From contig OY992537.1 in assembly GCA_963921195.1 (NCBI GenBank), forward strand, positions 125,785,347 to 125,849,346: a DNA stretch of 64,000 bases, given 5' to 3'. How positions within the stretch are numbered: position 1 is the first letter of the stretch; every line of letters begins with the position of its first letter. Position numbers and translations under genes: made by a program. Under the pieces are notes generated by a model. It saw only the letters and a program-made list of their open reading frames with translations, did no database searches and was not told where the DNA came from. This document shows positions 40,989 to 53,200 of this stretch, one piece after another. The DNA comes from Pegoplata infirma. Lineage: Eukaryota; Arthropoda; Insecta; Diptera; Anthomyiidae.

Positions 40989-41286
40989 TTATTTCTTCTT
41001 TGTATTACCAGTTTGCATTTTTTCCAATTCAGCTTTAAGTTCTAACAAATCTTTGTCTGGTACATAACGTCTCTCTTCACATTCATCGTTATGTTCTTGT
41101 ACGGTGAGATGAACACCTTCGGGAAGAGCAGCTTGTGCAATACGCAAGAACATGGGATACAGTGGTACATCAACATCTTGCAGTTGTAGATTGCGTTCAT
41201 ATACCGTTAAACGATACTCTGAATCGATTACAGTGGAATTGGGTTTGAGTCTTTGAACAGACATATTTTGCGGTGGGAGAGCATAA
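40989..41286 (-). CDS. mRpL48: mRpL48 exon 4 with stop
   Basis: Starts after acceptor ttttcag and encodes YALPPQNMSVQRL to the Lys-rich end GNTKKK and TAA. An in-frame ATG at 41306 is intronic and is not the start. Confidence 0.9.
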
Positions 41287-44200
41287 CTGAAAATATTTTT
41301 TAACAAAGAAATTGTAAGAAATAAGTCTTCAAAACGATTATAATATTAAAAACAAATAAGAAAATTATAGTCGGTCAAGACCGACCATATGATACACTAC
41401 AACAGTGTTTATTTTTGATATGAAAATGTTGCCAGAATTTTATAAATATTTCGATTATTTTCGATAAAGTAAACAAAAAAATGTGATCTCTAAAAAAAAT
41501 AATTAAAATTCTAAAGGCTCCGACACAATGTCGGAGTACTCTGTACTACAGAGTACCATCTCTAAAAATAGAGACGACATTATACCAAAAATGTGTAAGT
41601 GCGAAAGAGAAAGGAACAAAATCCACTCTCTGGCACAGAGTACTCTGTCATTGTGAATTCACCTTAATAATAACACAAAAAAAAAACGAATTAATATAAG
41701 AAAATCAAATTGATAATAAAAAAAAAACAGTAAACTTAAATTAAAAATAGTGAAAAAGTGAAAAAAACGCAAGTATCAATGCTTGACTGAATTTCCCGCT
41801 GCCGCCTTTGTTTTACGCCTATACTCTCTCGTGACCGAAACCGTCAACCGCTCCGACATTGTTGTGCGGGGACTCTAACACTTATCTTGCATCTAGAAAC
41901 TAAAAGACGATTTTAGACATGTCTAATATGCTAAATCCCAAAATATTCCCACTTTTTCTTAGTCATTTTTAGTTTTTGATATAACGGACAAAAACACATC
42001 GCTAGAATATCTTACTGCCGTATTCAAAATGAAATTCTAGATACTGTTTAAGGATTTCTTATTCAAAATACATTTTCTTAAATTTTGAACATACGCTAAA
42101 CATCTCTTCCCTAACTGGCGCCATATTGATTTTGTAAAATGTCAACAACAAGTTAAACGCCAAAGAGTTAAAGTTATTTTAAAACTCTCGCTTTTATTAA
42201 AAACAATTTCTACAACTTGCTTTTTTAATTAAATCCATTTTTAATAAAAAATTAAGATATTTTTTGTGGTTTTCATAATTTTTATTGCTTTTTTCTTATG
42301 TGATTGACTAAAACAGGGATGGTCAACTTTTTGTTAAGCAGACTTAACTAAAATCATTTTGAATAAACTCTTGAACAAACAGTGAACAAGCCTTAAAAAC
42401 ATTTTAGTTACGAACTCGATGTTCAGGGTGAACAAACCGTGTCTAAAACTTCATTTTGAATACGGCTGTTAGAATCTATCACTGATCAATAATATATGTA
42501 CTTTATGGGGTCGTAGATCGATATTTCGATGCGTTACATACGGAAAGACAAAGTGAGTATAACACCATACTGTGGTTGGAAGGTATAAAAATGGTAAACA
42601 GATTCGGAATCAGCAAACTAAACTCTATATAAAATAATTTAAAAAATGTCAAATTTTGTCGGGCTGTAAATCCGATTTTTTAAATATTTTCTATTGATCA
42701 ATTATCAATAGAAAATATTTACAATTACGACTTTCCTGACTTTTTTAAAGAAAATGTTTGTTGAAAAAAATCAAATTTAGGGCTGGTCACAATATAACAC
42801 TGTGTCACAAATTTTCAACAAAGTCGTGACCAAATAATTCTGACTCCTAATCTTTATGTAAATCCGAACGCTGAATCCGAATATGAAGTCAGAATGGTCA
42901 AAAGTAGAACAATTTTCGAGATATTTACGAGAAAATCGAGAAAATTACCGTTATTTGCTCTTTTCAACTTGTTTTTTTTTAAACCAAACAATAAAATTTT
43001 TTAAAACTTGATCACTTAGAACGTTAGCTTATTTCAATACGAATATTTTGTGCCCAATAGGATCCAGATCGGTGAAAAAATGACAAAGTTACAGTAGATT
43101 AATTGAATTATCACCCTTTTCGATTAAAAAAAAAAAACACAAGTAAATACACAAGGCTAAATGTTAGTAATGAAAAGTGGGTTAATTCACTAAATCTTCT
43201 GTAGCTTTGTCATTTTTGCACCAATCTGGGTCTTGTTGGGCGCAAAATGTTCGTATTGAAATAAAATAATGTCCTATGTAATAAAACATTATCAGCCTTA
43301 CTACAAGAAAATAAAATAAATTTAAAATGAGCTTTTAATTTTATTTCCATACAAATTGTTTTTGTTTTTAAAATTGACTTTCAAAAAATGTATTGAAAAT
43401 TTGAAATTTAAAATAAAACTTTTGTTAAAATAGACTTTTTGTTTTCTTGTGGTAAGGGCCTATAATTTTGAATTGTTTGGTTTAAAAAAAAAATAACTTG
43501 AAAAGAGCAAAATTGCAAATAATCATCAAATTTTTCATGAAGTTTTAACTTTTATCCATTGTTACAGTTTTAAACCGTTTTTAGCAATTATTTTTAGCAT
43601 TTTCTGTCAATATACTGTAATAGCATAAAGAAAGTGCTAAAAATATTGCTGCAAAAAACGTTTAAAACTGTAAGTGTGAATAGGGTATAACTAGGGTGAC
43701 CATTTTTTTCTGAACTCAAATCAGTACGCCAAAGTTTTTATGTTATTTTTTCTAGAAATTACTCTCTAAAAACTCTTTTTTATAGGAACCACATATGATT
43801 CCTACAATACTCGAAAAATTTTAATTAAGCTAGCAAACTTGGGGTCAATTAGTATTTCAGTAAAAACAACTGTTAAAAAAACAACTGTTATATTTAGTTG
43901 ACTTCAAACATTTTCTTTTGAATGTGTTGATCATTTCAGTGCAGAAAATATAACAGAACCCCACAGGTTTTGAGAAGAAAAAATTCCCTCAAATTTGGAC
44001 TTTTTCCTTAAATTTTGGTAAATTTGACTTTTAGAAAATTGCCAGCTAATATGCACATGTTTTTTTAAATATATCTGATGTTCTGAGTGCTTTTTCCAAT
44101 AAATTATGATGACATTACCTCAAAGAACATTTCAGAATCATGTATTTGAATTCATGCAATTACATTATCTTTCTAAAACCATCCCGAGAATATTCCTCAA

Positions 44201-47200
44201 AGATTTTGTGCGCCTTTTCATACAAATTTATGAAGATCTAAATAATCTCATACCCTGATACATTTTTGCGTTTAGAAACCTCTTGATTCCCGAATTCTGA
44301 TCTCCTTCGACATAATTCATTATAAATAACATCATTGTCAGACTTAATTTATTAAAAACTACTCTCACGATTTGTTTAATGGAAATTCTAGTTTGAACAT
44401 TATTATTATTAATTTATCTGTATTTCCAAACAACAAGACGTACATCTTTTAATTATAGTATGGAACTAGAAGAAGTTATAGTAATACATTAAGGGCGGAT
44501 TACTCAATGAAAAGTTAGCTGCTAACTGCCGATTTAACGGAGCCTTATGTCAAAATTTGTATGAAAAAGTTAAATTTAACGGTGAGTTATTTTATAGCGG
44601 AGCATTGAGTAATCCAGCCTTAATACAATTTAATTTAAAAAGAAGTATGACAAAATTTTGAATAATCGAAAATTAAAATCAAATCAAATTAAAAACAAAA
44701 AAAAAAATTACAAAATTTTACAATATTTAAGCTGAGCTCACAATGACAGAGTAATTTGTGCCAGATAGTGGATTTTGTTCTTTCTCTTTCGCACTTACAC
44801 ACTTTTTGTATGGTGTCGTCTCTATTTTTAGAGATGGTACTCTGTAGTACAGAGTCACAGACTAAATACAGACTCGACAGTAGAGTTTTACAAGAAAAAC
44901 TGGGGAAAAAATAAGCGATTTTAGGAGAAAACACAGCGGTTTTTAGTCCGTTTTACGATAACATGGCAACACTTTCTACGAATTAGGTGTGAGTGAGACA
45001 ACAAAAACCGATCTGGCATCCATTTTTCTAATGGCGCGTTATATCAGTTATCTCTTTCTAACCTAATTCGTAGAATAATTTGGAAATATTAACCATATGG
45101 TTCAGAATTACTTTTTTGACACCTGTCACTTATGTCGAGTCTGTATTAGTCTGTGACAGAGTACTCCAACATTGTGTCGGAGCCAGGGTTGCCACTTCTT
45201 GGATAATTATCCAAAAAATGGATAATTTAAAATTTTTTGGATACTCTTTGGATAATTACATTTTTGGATAATTTTATCATTTACAATTTAAAGTTTTACA
45301 CGGACAAAATATAATTTTCTTATTTTACTTTCCTTTTGACAGCATTTTTTTTGTTTTTAGTTTTGGCAATACCTTTTAAATTTGGAGCTTTTCAAATTAT
45401 ATGAATTTGTAAGCCTTTTTGGACCACAAAAATATGGTTTGTTTGATTATTTGGGTGTCCAAACTTATTGGGAAAAAGTCTAATTCATCATAAAATGTTA
45501 AAATACAGGCTTTTCTGGTATAACGGAACATTGGATTTTTTTTTTTTGACAAGATCATTGAAATCAGCGTGTGCTAATAACCAAAAAAAAAACCTTTTTA
45601 AAAAAAGAAAAATAAGATTGAATCTTGGTCCAAAATGGGTTAAAAAATAATTTCATATATTCTTTAAAAAGAATTTAAATAAGCCACTTTTGTTTCGTTA
45701 AAAAAAAATATTTTTTGATATTTTTTTTTGGATAATTTTTGGGATTTTGGATAATTTCGGACAAATTCCTGGACAATTTCTTGGTTTAATGGTGGCAACA
45801 CTGGTCGGAGCCTTTAACAATAAAAAAAAAAATTTTGTATAGAATTTTCAAATAAAATTATATTTTATGTTGAAATGTTCAAAAATCAGTACAATCAGTA
45901 CATATTTCAAAAAATCAGTACAAATCAGTACAACGTTTTTTGATCAGTACACCTGATCAAAAATCAGTACATGTACTGATCAAATCAGTACGAATGGTCA
46001 GCCTATGTATAACTCTGTCATTTCTTGACTAATCTTCACAAGCGACCTATGGTCATTTTAGTAATTTTATTATCTTTTATTAAAAAAAAAAACAAATACA
46101 TAAATCGACGAATAGTTTTGAAGATATTTGCATTTAAGTGACATCATCTTTTTTAAAAACACAAATAACGCTTATTTTCGAATACCTCGAAAACTGTTCT
46201 ACTTTTGACCATTCTGACTTCATATTCGGATTCAGCGGACAATTGTACATTTGGTCAAAAAACTGTCACGTGGTGTAATCATTGATTAAGGCTAATACCC
46301 TATTCTCACTTACAGTTTAAAACCGTTTTTAGCAAATATTTTTAGCATTTTCTGTCAATATACTGTAATAGAATAAAGAAAGTGCTAAAAATATTGCTGC
46401 TAAAAACGATTTAAAACTGTACGTGTGAATAGGGTATAATCAGTGTTTGCAAACGTCAAATTTATATAGAAATAAACAATGATTAGTATTAATCATTGAT
46501 AAGCTTTTGATAAGATACCAGCCCTTACAGTTTAATTTATTTTAACATAAATACCTACATATTTTTTCTTTGAGGTTTTTAATATGGCATTAAGTTTGCT
46601 TTAATTTGTTATTTGATTCATTAAATTATCGCCTTTGGTTCAAAAGTTACAGCACAAATTGTGAATCAATATAATTTTTTCCGAAAAACAAAATAGTGTC
46701 CTTGACACAATAATAGGTTTACAATGATAGTGCCTAATACCCTATTCACACGTAGCAATATTTTTAGCACTTTCTTTATTCTATTACAGTATATTGACAG
46801 AAAATGCTAAAAAATAATTGCTAAAAACGGTTTAAAACTGTAAGTGTGAATAGGATAATACCCTATTCACACGTAAAGTTTTAAATCGTTTTTAGCAGCA
46901 ATATTTTTAGCACTTTCTTTATTCTATTACAGTATATTGACAGAAAATGCTAAAAATAATTGCTAAAAACGGTTTAAAACTGTAAGTGTGAATAGGGTAT
47001 AAGAGCTTAAATTTGTTTTCCAAAATGATAGTTTTTTTTCTATATTTGTGATTCTTGTTTATACCACTGTGCAGCGATCGATAGATCTCCCTTGTGGGTT
47101 GTATTCTTAAATATAAAATTTTGTTGCATATTTTTAGGCGGTACAATTTTGCTTTATTGGCATTTATATTTGAAAACCCACGAAATAACTAGCCGCTTTA

Positions 47201-50200
47201 CAGCGACAATATTAGGCCTTTTTTGTTGGCATAATTATCAGTGTTCTACCATACAAAGTTCACGTGAGTGTTAACGCTCACAATTCTAGAAGTTAAAAAT
47301 TAACTTGCATACATTGTGAATGATTCTCTTATTGTTAATGACTCGAGTCTTTGGTATTAATAGGCCTTTTTTGTTGGCATAATTATCAGTGTTCTACCAT
47401 ACAAAGTTCACGTGAGTGTTAACGCTCACATTTCTAGAAGTTAAAAATTAACTTGCATACATTGTGAATGATTCTCTTATTCACAGAACAAATTTTGTAC
47501 ATAAATAGTATGAACTGAATTCATTGATTTCAATTCATACTATTTATAAACAAATTCATGCTATTTATAAATATTTCCTTTATGTTTAAATTAAAAGAAA
47601 ATCAAAAATATTGGTTTAATTTGCCAAACAATTTGTTTTCATTTTAATTATAAAAAACTATTAAACGGAAAAAATATCGAAAAAAAACAAATTTACCATA
47701 AAAATGTTCAAAAATATCGCGAAAAATATAATGAGATATAGAAATTTCAAGCATTCATCAAGGTATGTAAATATTTTTTTTTTTTCTGAATTGTAATATG
47801 TATTTTGTTTGTAATTGCCCAGGCAGAAAAATACATACGGGCCAGATCTGGCAAAGTAATTAATAAGGTAGTATTAATACTGGCTAAGTACCTTTTTTTT
47901 GGGTTTTTTGTACTTGCTAAGATGCTAAATGATAACACCATTTAGTAGTGGCAAAGTAATTGTTAAATCAAAATGAAGTAATATAAGAGTACATTGAATA
48001 CAACAAATATTGGGCTTTCCCAGTACTTTCCAGAGCGTTTCCCAGTAATTTCAAAAGTAATATCCGAGATATTTTAAAATTTACTTTCCCATGCATTTTA
48101 ACTAAATAATTAATTGAAAAATTTAAAATGTGTTAAATTAAATTATTTTTTATTTAATTCGTACTTACGAAATATTTTTTTTTTTTCATTTTAAAAAAAT
48201 TATATATTAATTATCCTTTTAAATAAATTATATGTTAAAGTTAAAAAATATTTTCGTTTAAATAACATTTCAAATGTTAATATAATCGAATTTGACTTAA
48301 ATGGTTATGTAGTTTTATCGTATTTTTATCGTTCAGTTCGACCTCGGCATTGATTCTTTGCTGCGGATAGCCAGCGAGTTATCTTTGAAAAAACTGTGGC
48401 TTCAGTTTCACTCGGAAACTGTTTTGTGAGGAAAGCTTTAAAAATTTATTTTAATAAACTTAAATGATTAGCTTCAAAACCGACGTTCACGATGAATTTA
48501 TTGATGCTCAAAATCTTGAAACAACGGATGAGGAAATTTTTTGTGAAGTTGACAGCGATGTCCTCATCTAGTACAGAGGATTTTATACCTGAAACAACGG
48601 AAACTCATTTTAGCAACCTTATTAACGGCCATTTAGAGCTCAGGTTAAGGAATTGGGTTTTAAGAAATAAAAAAACCCTAATTCAAAAGTCAATCGATGA
48701 ACTTTTTATAGTTTTGAGAGAAGAAGGATATACGTCACTACCAAAATCCTCTAAAACATTGCTAGGAATTTCAGCTGTAAGCGGTTGCACAAAAATTATG
48801 AAAAGTTCAGATGACACTTTTGGGAAATTCCAGTATTTTGGAATAAAATAAAATCTTGTTGATATTGTGAACCCTAAACTGTATGTTGAGGCAGGTATAT
48901 CGTTGATAATTCATGTGGATGGCATGGATGTCTTTAACAAATCCAAAAAAGGTTTTTGGTCTATTATGGGAAAAGTGTTTGCACCAGATTATATGAGTAA
49001 ACCTTTTTTAATAGGCTTATATTACGGAAATTCAAAACCATATTCCTCACAAGAGTTTTTGGAAGAAGTCGTTGTGGAATCCAATTTGTTAATAAATGAA
49101 GGTATAATATTTCTAAAAAAATGAATTCAAGATTAATTTTGGTTTTATTTTTAAAGGTGTAAATATAAGTGGAAAATATTTTTAACTTTAAAGTTCTAGC
49201 ATTCTGTTGCGATATGCCTGCCCGTGCCTTTATTAATTAGGTGCACTAAAAGCCATACTGGATTTTTTTCCTGTGAACGATGCACAGTACGAGGAGAAAC
49301 AGATAACAAAACTCGAGTTTTTAAAGAAATTTACTGCGATGAAAGGACTTTGCAGCCATTTAAAGAAAAAATAAATTCAGAACATCATTTAACAAAGGAA
49401 AATAGCCCACTACTTGAAATTTTAAATATTGACCTAGTCAAGAATGTTGTTCTGGATGAGATGCATATGTAGCATCTCGGCATAAGCAAATATTTGCTTC
49501 AAAAGATGATTTATAAGAAATCATTTTCATTTATTTCTACAGAAAATGTTGCTGTTTTACAAAAAAACTTTTTAAATTTGTCTCAAGATATTACATCAGA
49601 GTTTCAGAGGAAGTCATTCGATTTATATGATATAGGAAACTGGAAAGCAACACAATTCCGATTTTATTATACGGTGGAGGTATCATATTGAAAAACGTTT
49701 TAAAATCTGATCAATACAAGCATTTTTTAATTCTTTACACGGCATGCAGAATTTTATCATCAAAGAAATTGGCTACATTAAAAAATAAGTTTGCTAAGCA
49801 GATTTTAAGAACATTTGTCGAACTTATGCCAAGTTTTTACGGTTCTAATTCCCAAACAATGAACATCCACAACTTAATTCACATTGCAGACGATGTAGCT
49901 AATATGGGCGCCCCTATATCACAGTTTTCGCCATTTGATTTTGAAAACAGTCTTGGTTATTTAAAACCTATTATAAAATCCCCAACTAACCCTATTGCTC
50001 AAATCCAAAGAAAACTACATATTTTTCATTCCGATAACTCAGTTAATAATATTCCATTGCTATATCCGCTTAATAGAAATTCCAAATACTCTCTAGGAAA
50101 TATAAAACAAAGCTCGGAATCAAAAGTTGTATTTTCTTTCGTAAACATTAAAGGTTTTAAAATAAAACCTATTCATCCAGATAACGTATGTTTACTCGAC

Positions 50201-53200
50201 AATGAAAACGTTATTATCGTTACTGAAATTTTTAGTAGAAAGCAGTCTAAATACAAAAGTGATGATATATTTTTGAAAGGCAATATTTTCACTGAATGTA
50301 GCGATTTTTTTCAATTTCCACTACCATCAAGAGAAATAGGACTCTACAATGTTAATAAATTAGATAAAAATAACATTGAAATCAGTATCAATATAGTAGA
50401 ATCAAAATGTATTCTTACTAAATTTTATAATGACACCATTGCAATTGCTTTATTACATAATTAAGAGTTTTTTAAATGTTAAAATTTAGTAAAATTATTA
50501 AAAAAAAAATATTTCAAATTAATAATATAAACCGCCTTTAGTTTGGTAAAAAAGTGTTAGCAAAGTAATTAGTTCGGTAAAACCAAGTACTTTACTAAAA
50601 AGAGCTTGGTATACAAAAAAAAGTTGCTTTCCCAGTACTTTTTTTTTGGAACGGTTGGCAATTTCTGGCTGGGTGATTTTTTTTTATTTTTCAAGATGCC
50701 GAAATCAGCCTAAATGCTCTGCACATATCATTGGTATTTTATTGTTTGTCTGATGTCGCCAGAAGGTGGCCAAAAAATTCCAACACAAAAAACCAAAAAC
50801 TGTTAAGAAGCTGAAAAAATCATTCATGTTCAAGTCAATTATCCAAAATCGGAAATAATGTGGGATAGCTTCCTTATAAATGGTTTTGTTAAGATTTACA
50901 GCTTACAACGCCAAACCGTTGTTTTAATAATTAATTTTTATCATTAGTTTTAATATTAAATTTTAATTTTGTATTTGAATTGTAAATATCTTAAAAATCA
51001 CGAGTTTTATTAATAAAAACCTTAAATTTTGCAAAAACAAACAATATTTATTATTTTGCAATAAAATTTGGCTGTAGATTTGTAAAATGCTTCATAATAT
51101 GTAAGAAAAAAGCATAAATAGTACGAACAAATATGAGAAAAAAGTCATGTTCGAGTTCATTGCATGTATGTACAAAATCATTCTCAGAATAAAAATAGTT
51201 TGGGAAAAAAAAGTCATGTACGATTCATACTATGTATGAATAAATTTATTCCAGGAATGATTTATTTTTTTCTGTGTTGTTAATGACTCTCTTTGGTATT
51301 AATAAAAAAGATAAATGTTTTTGTGTTGCTTTCAAGCTAAATTGAATTTAATAAGCTAATTTTATCAATATTTCATCGAAAATGTTTAGGCCATTTACAT
51401 ATGCCTCGAAATCCAAAAAAAATGGGATTTCAATGAAAATCCAAGTAAATCCAATTACTTTTTTGGATTTCAAATGTCAAATCCCATACAAAAAAAAACT
51501 TGGATTTTGGGAAAATCGTAAAATCGCAATTTAAAATCCAAAAAATTTCTACTACTTAATTGTACAACTATGGGTTTTCACAAAATAATCATCCCTAATG
51601 CTTTTTTTACAACGCTGCACACGATTTTTAATCAGCTGTTGTTGTTTTTTATAAAGAAAAAAAAACAATTAAAATTTATTTTTTTAAAACTATTAAAAAT
51701 TAATAAAAACAATGTTTAACAATGTTTCATTTAAAATTTACCATTGCAAATGGTAAACGCACAATTTAGTTGACCAATTTGGTCTTCCTAACAAAGAAAA
51801 ACACTCAATGGTGGCGGCCCCAAACTTGGCAAAAATGTTAATTTTCTTGCATTTAAAGAAGCAGCTCTACATAAAAACACATTTTTTGATATTGTGGTAC
51901 CAACATATACTAGTGGGATTGAAAATATTGGCTCCGGCAAAGAAAAATCATTGTTTTTAGAAATATTTATAAAATTGGGTAATTTTCCAACTAACAACCC
52001 TGTACACAAATCAAAAGAAAATACAGAGTTAGTACAAACAAAATCCCGCTAAATGTCAAAAAAGCATATGTAAACGGTATAGATTTTAATTGGATTTGAA
52101 ATCCAAATTTATGTGGATTTCGGGCTATATGTAAATAGCATATAATATTTTACAAAACTATTCCAAACGACGCTAAATAAAATTGAGAAATTTATGGAAG
52201 TTAACGTTTCGTTTTTTTCGTTTTGATGCATGTTAACAATTTAATACCCTATTCACACGTACAGTTTTAAATCGTTTTTAGCAGCAATATTTTTAGCACT
52301 TTCTTTATTCTATTACAGTATATTGACAGAAAATGCTAAAAATAATTGCTAAAAACGGTTTAAAACTGTAAGTGTGAATAGGGTATAAGTTTGCCAACAA
52401 AAAAGGCCTAATAAAAAAAGATAAATGTTTTTGTGTTGCTTTCAAGCTAAATTGCATTTAATTAGCTAATTTTATAAATATTTCATCGAAAATGTGTAAT
52501 ATTTTACAAAACTATTCCAAACGACGCTAAATTAAATTAAAAAATTTATGGAAGTTAACGTTTCGTTTTTTTCGTTTTGACGCATGTTAACAATCAAAGT
52601 TTGCCAACAAAAAAGGCCTATTGGTACCGTTAAAAAGGTAATTAGTTTAAAATGAAATCTAAAATCTATTTAAAGAAACAACAATAAAATACCTTTTCAA
52701 CAGCGCCAATATCTTTCGTATCGTATAACACTTTTTTTAAACTAATAATAACTTTTATTAGCAGCCAAACTTTGCTAATAAAAGTAAATATTCGTTAATC
52801 CTCCCAGTTTTGCTTTTTATTTTTCTTACCAATCAGCTACATCAATATCCAAGTACTCAGCCACACTATGCAAATACCGTTGATAGCTTTCCAAAATGGG
52901 ATAGTCATAGCCCTTAATTTGTACATTTAAACTTTCGTATTGCGGATATTTTGGTTTAAGAGACTAAAAACAATATTTAAATATAAAATCAATTATTTTA
53001 TATGATTTGTTAAACTCACGTCCAAATAATCCGGTTCGTAAACACTGGCTCTTGGCGTTGATGTTGTGGTAAGATTTCTGACATTTTTCGTCAAATTGCC
53101 ATTTGTATGCTGCGCTACTTTTTGTAGCAGAGGGTTAAGCTATATAATTAAAAAAAATATAAATGTTTTATTACAAAAATATATTAAATTATACCTTTCG

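Larger units (their letters stand above)
41351..42592 (+). mobile_element. mini-me-like repeat, divergent subfamily, with two insertions
   Basis: A start-like ACAAATAAGAAAATTATAGT with TCGGTCAAGACCGACC, then ACATCGCTAGAATATCTTA, and the tail TTTATGGGGTCGTAGATCGA to GGAAGGTATAAAAA. The middle carries a family E MITE (41517-41666) and a PIF/Harbinger-like MITE (42015-42468) that splits the core. Confidence 0.6.
44732..45811. mobile_element. MITE family E copy with two later insertions
   Basis: In inverse orientation to the copy at 41517. Pieces 44732-44855 and 45163-45183 match it, and its last bases GTCGGAGCC reappear after 45803. A 300-bp element lies in the middle and a 620-bp hAT-type element at its edge. 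Confidence 0.72.
43692..46005. mobile_element. hAT-type element with ATCAGTAC subterminal array
   Basis: Ends TAGGGTGACCATT and, inverted, TAGGCTGACCATT. The flanking octamers GGTATAAC (43684-43691) and TGTATAAC (46006-46013) agree at seven of eight positions. AATCAGTAC occurs near the left end and about nine times in the last 130 bp. It contains several nested elements (44490-45811). Confidence 0.78.
51276..52620. repeat. tandem duplication, first copy interrupted by two elements
   Basis: The segment from AAAGATAAATGTTTTTGTGT to TTTGCCAACAAAAAAGGCCT occurs at 51309-52410 and again, uninterrupted, at 52413-52620. The first copy is split at 51387-52142 and again at 52243-52387 by inserted elements. 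Confidence 0.82.

Noticed and set aside
40989..41306. Stand-alone 105-codon gene on the minus strand
   Set aside because: It is the last exon of mRpL48; the ATG at 41306 is upstream of a splice acceptor and intronic.
48492..48851. Host gene in the mRpL48 intron
   Set aside because: The downstream pieces match EnSpm-type transposase and the set lies between matching inverted ends, so it is a transposon relic.
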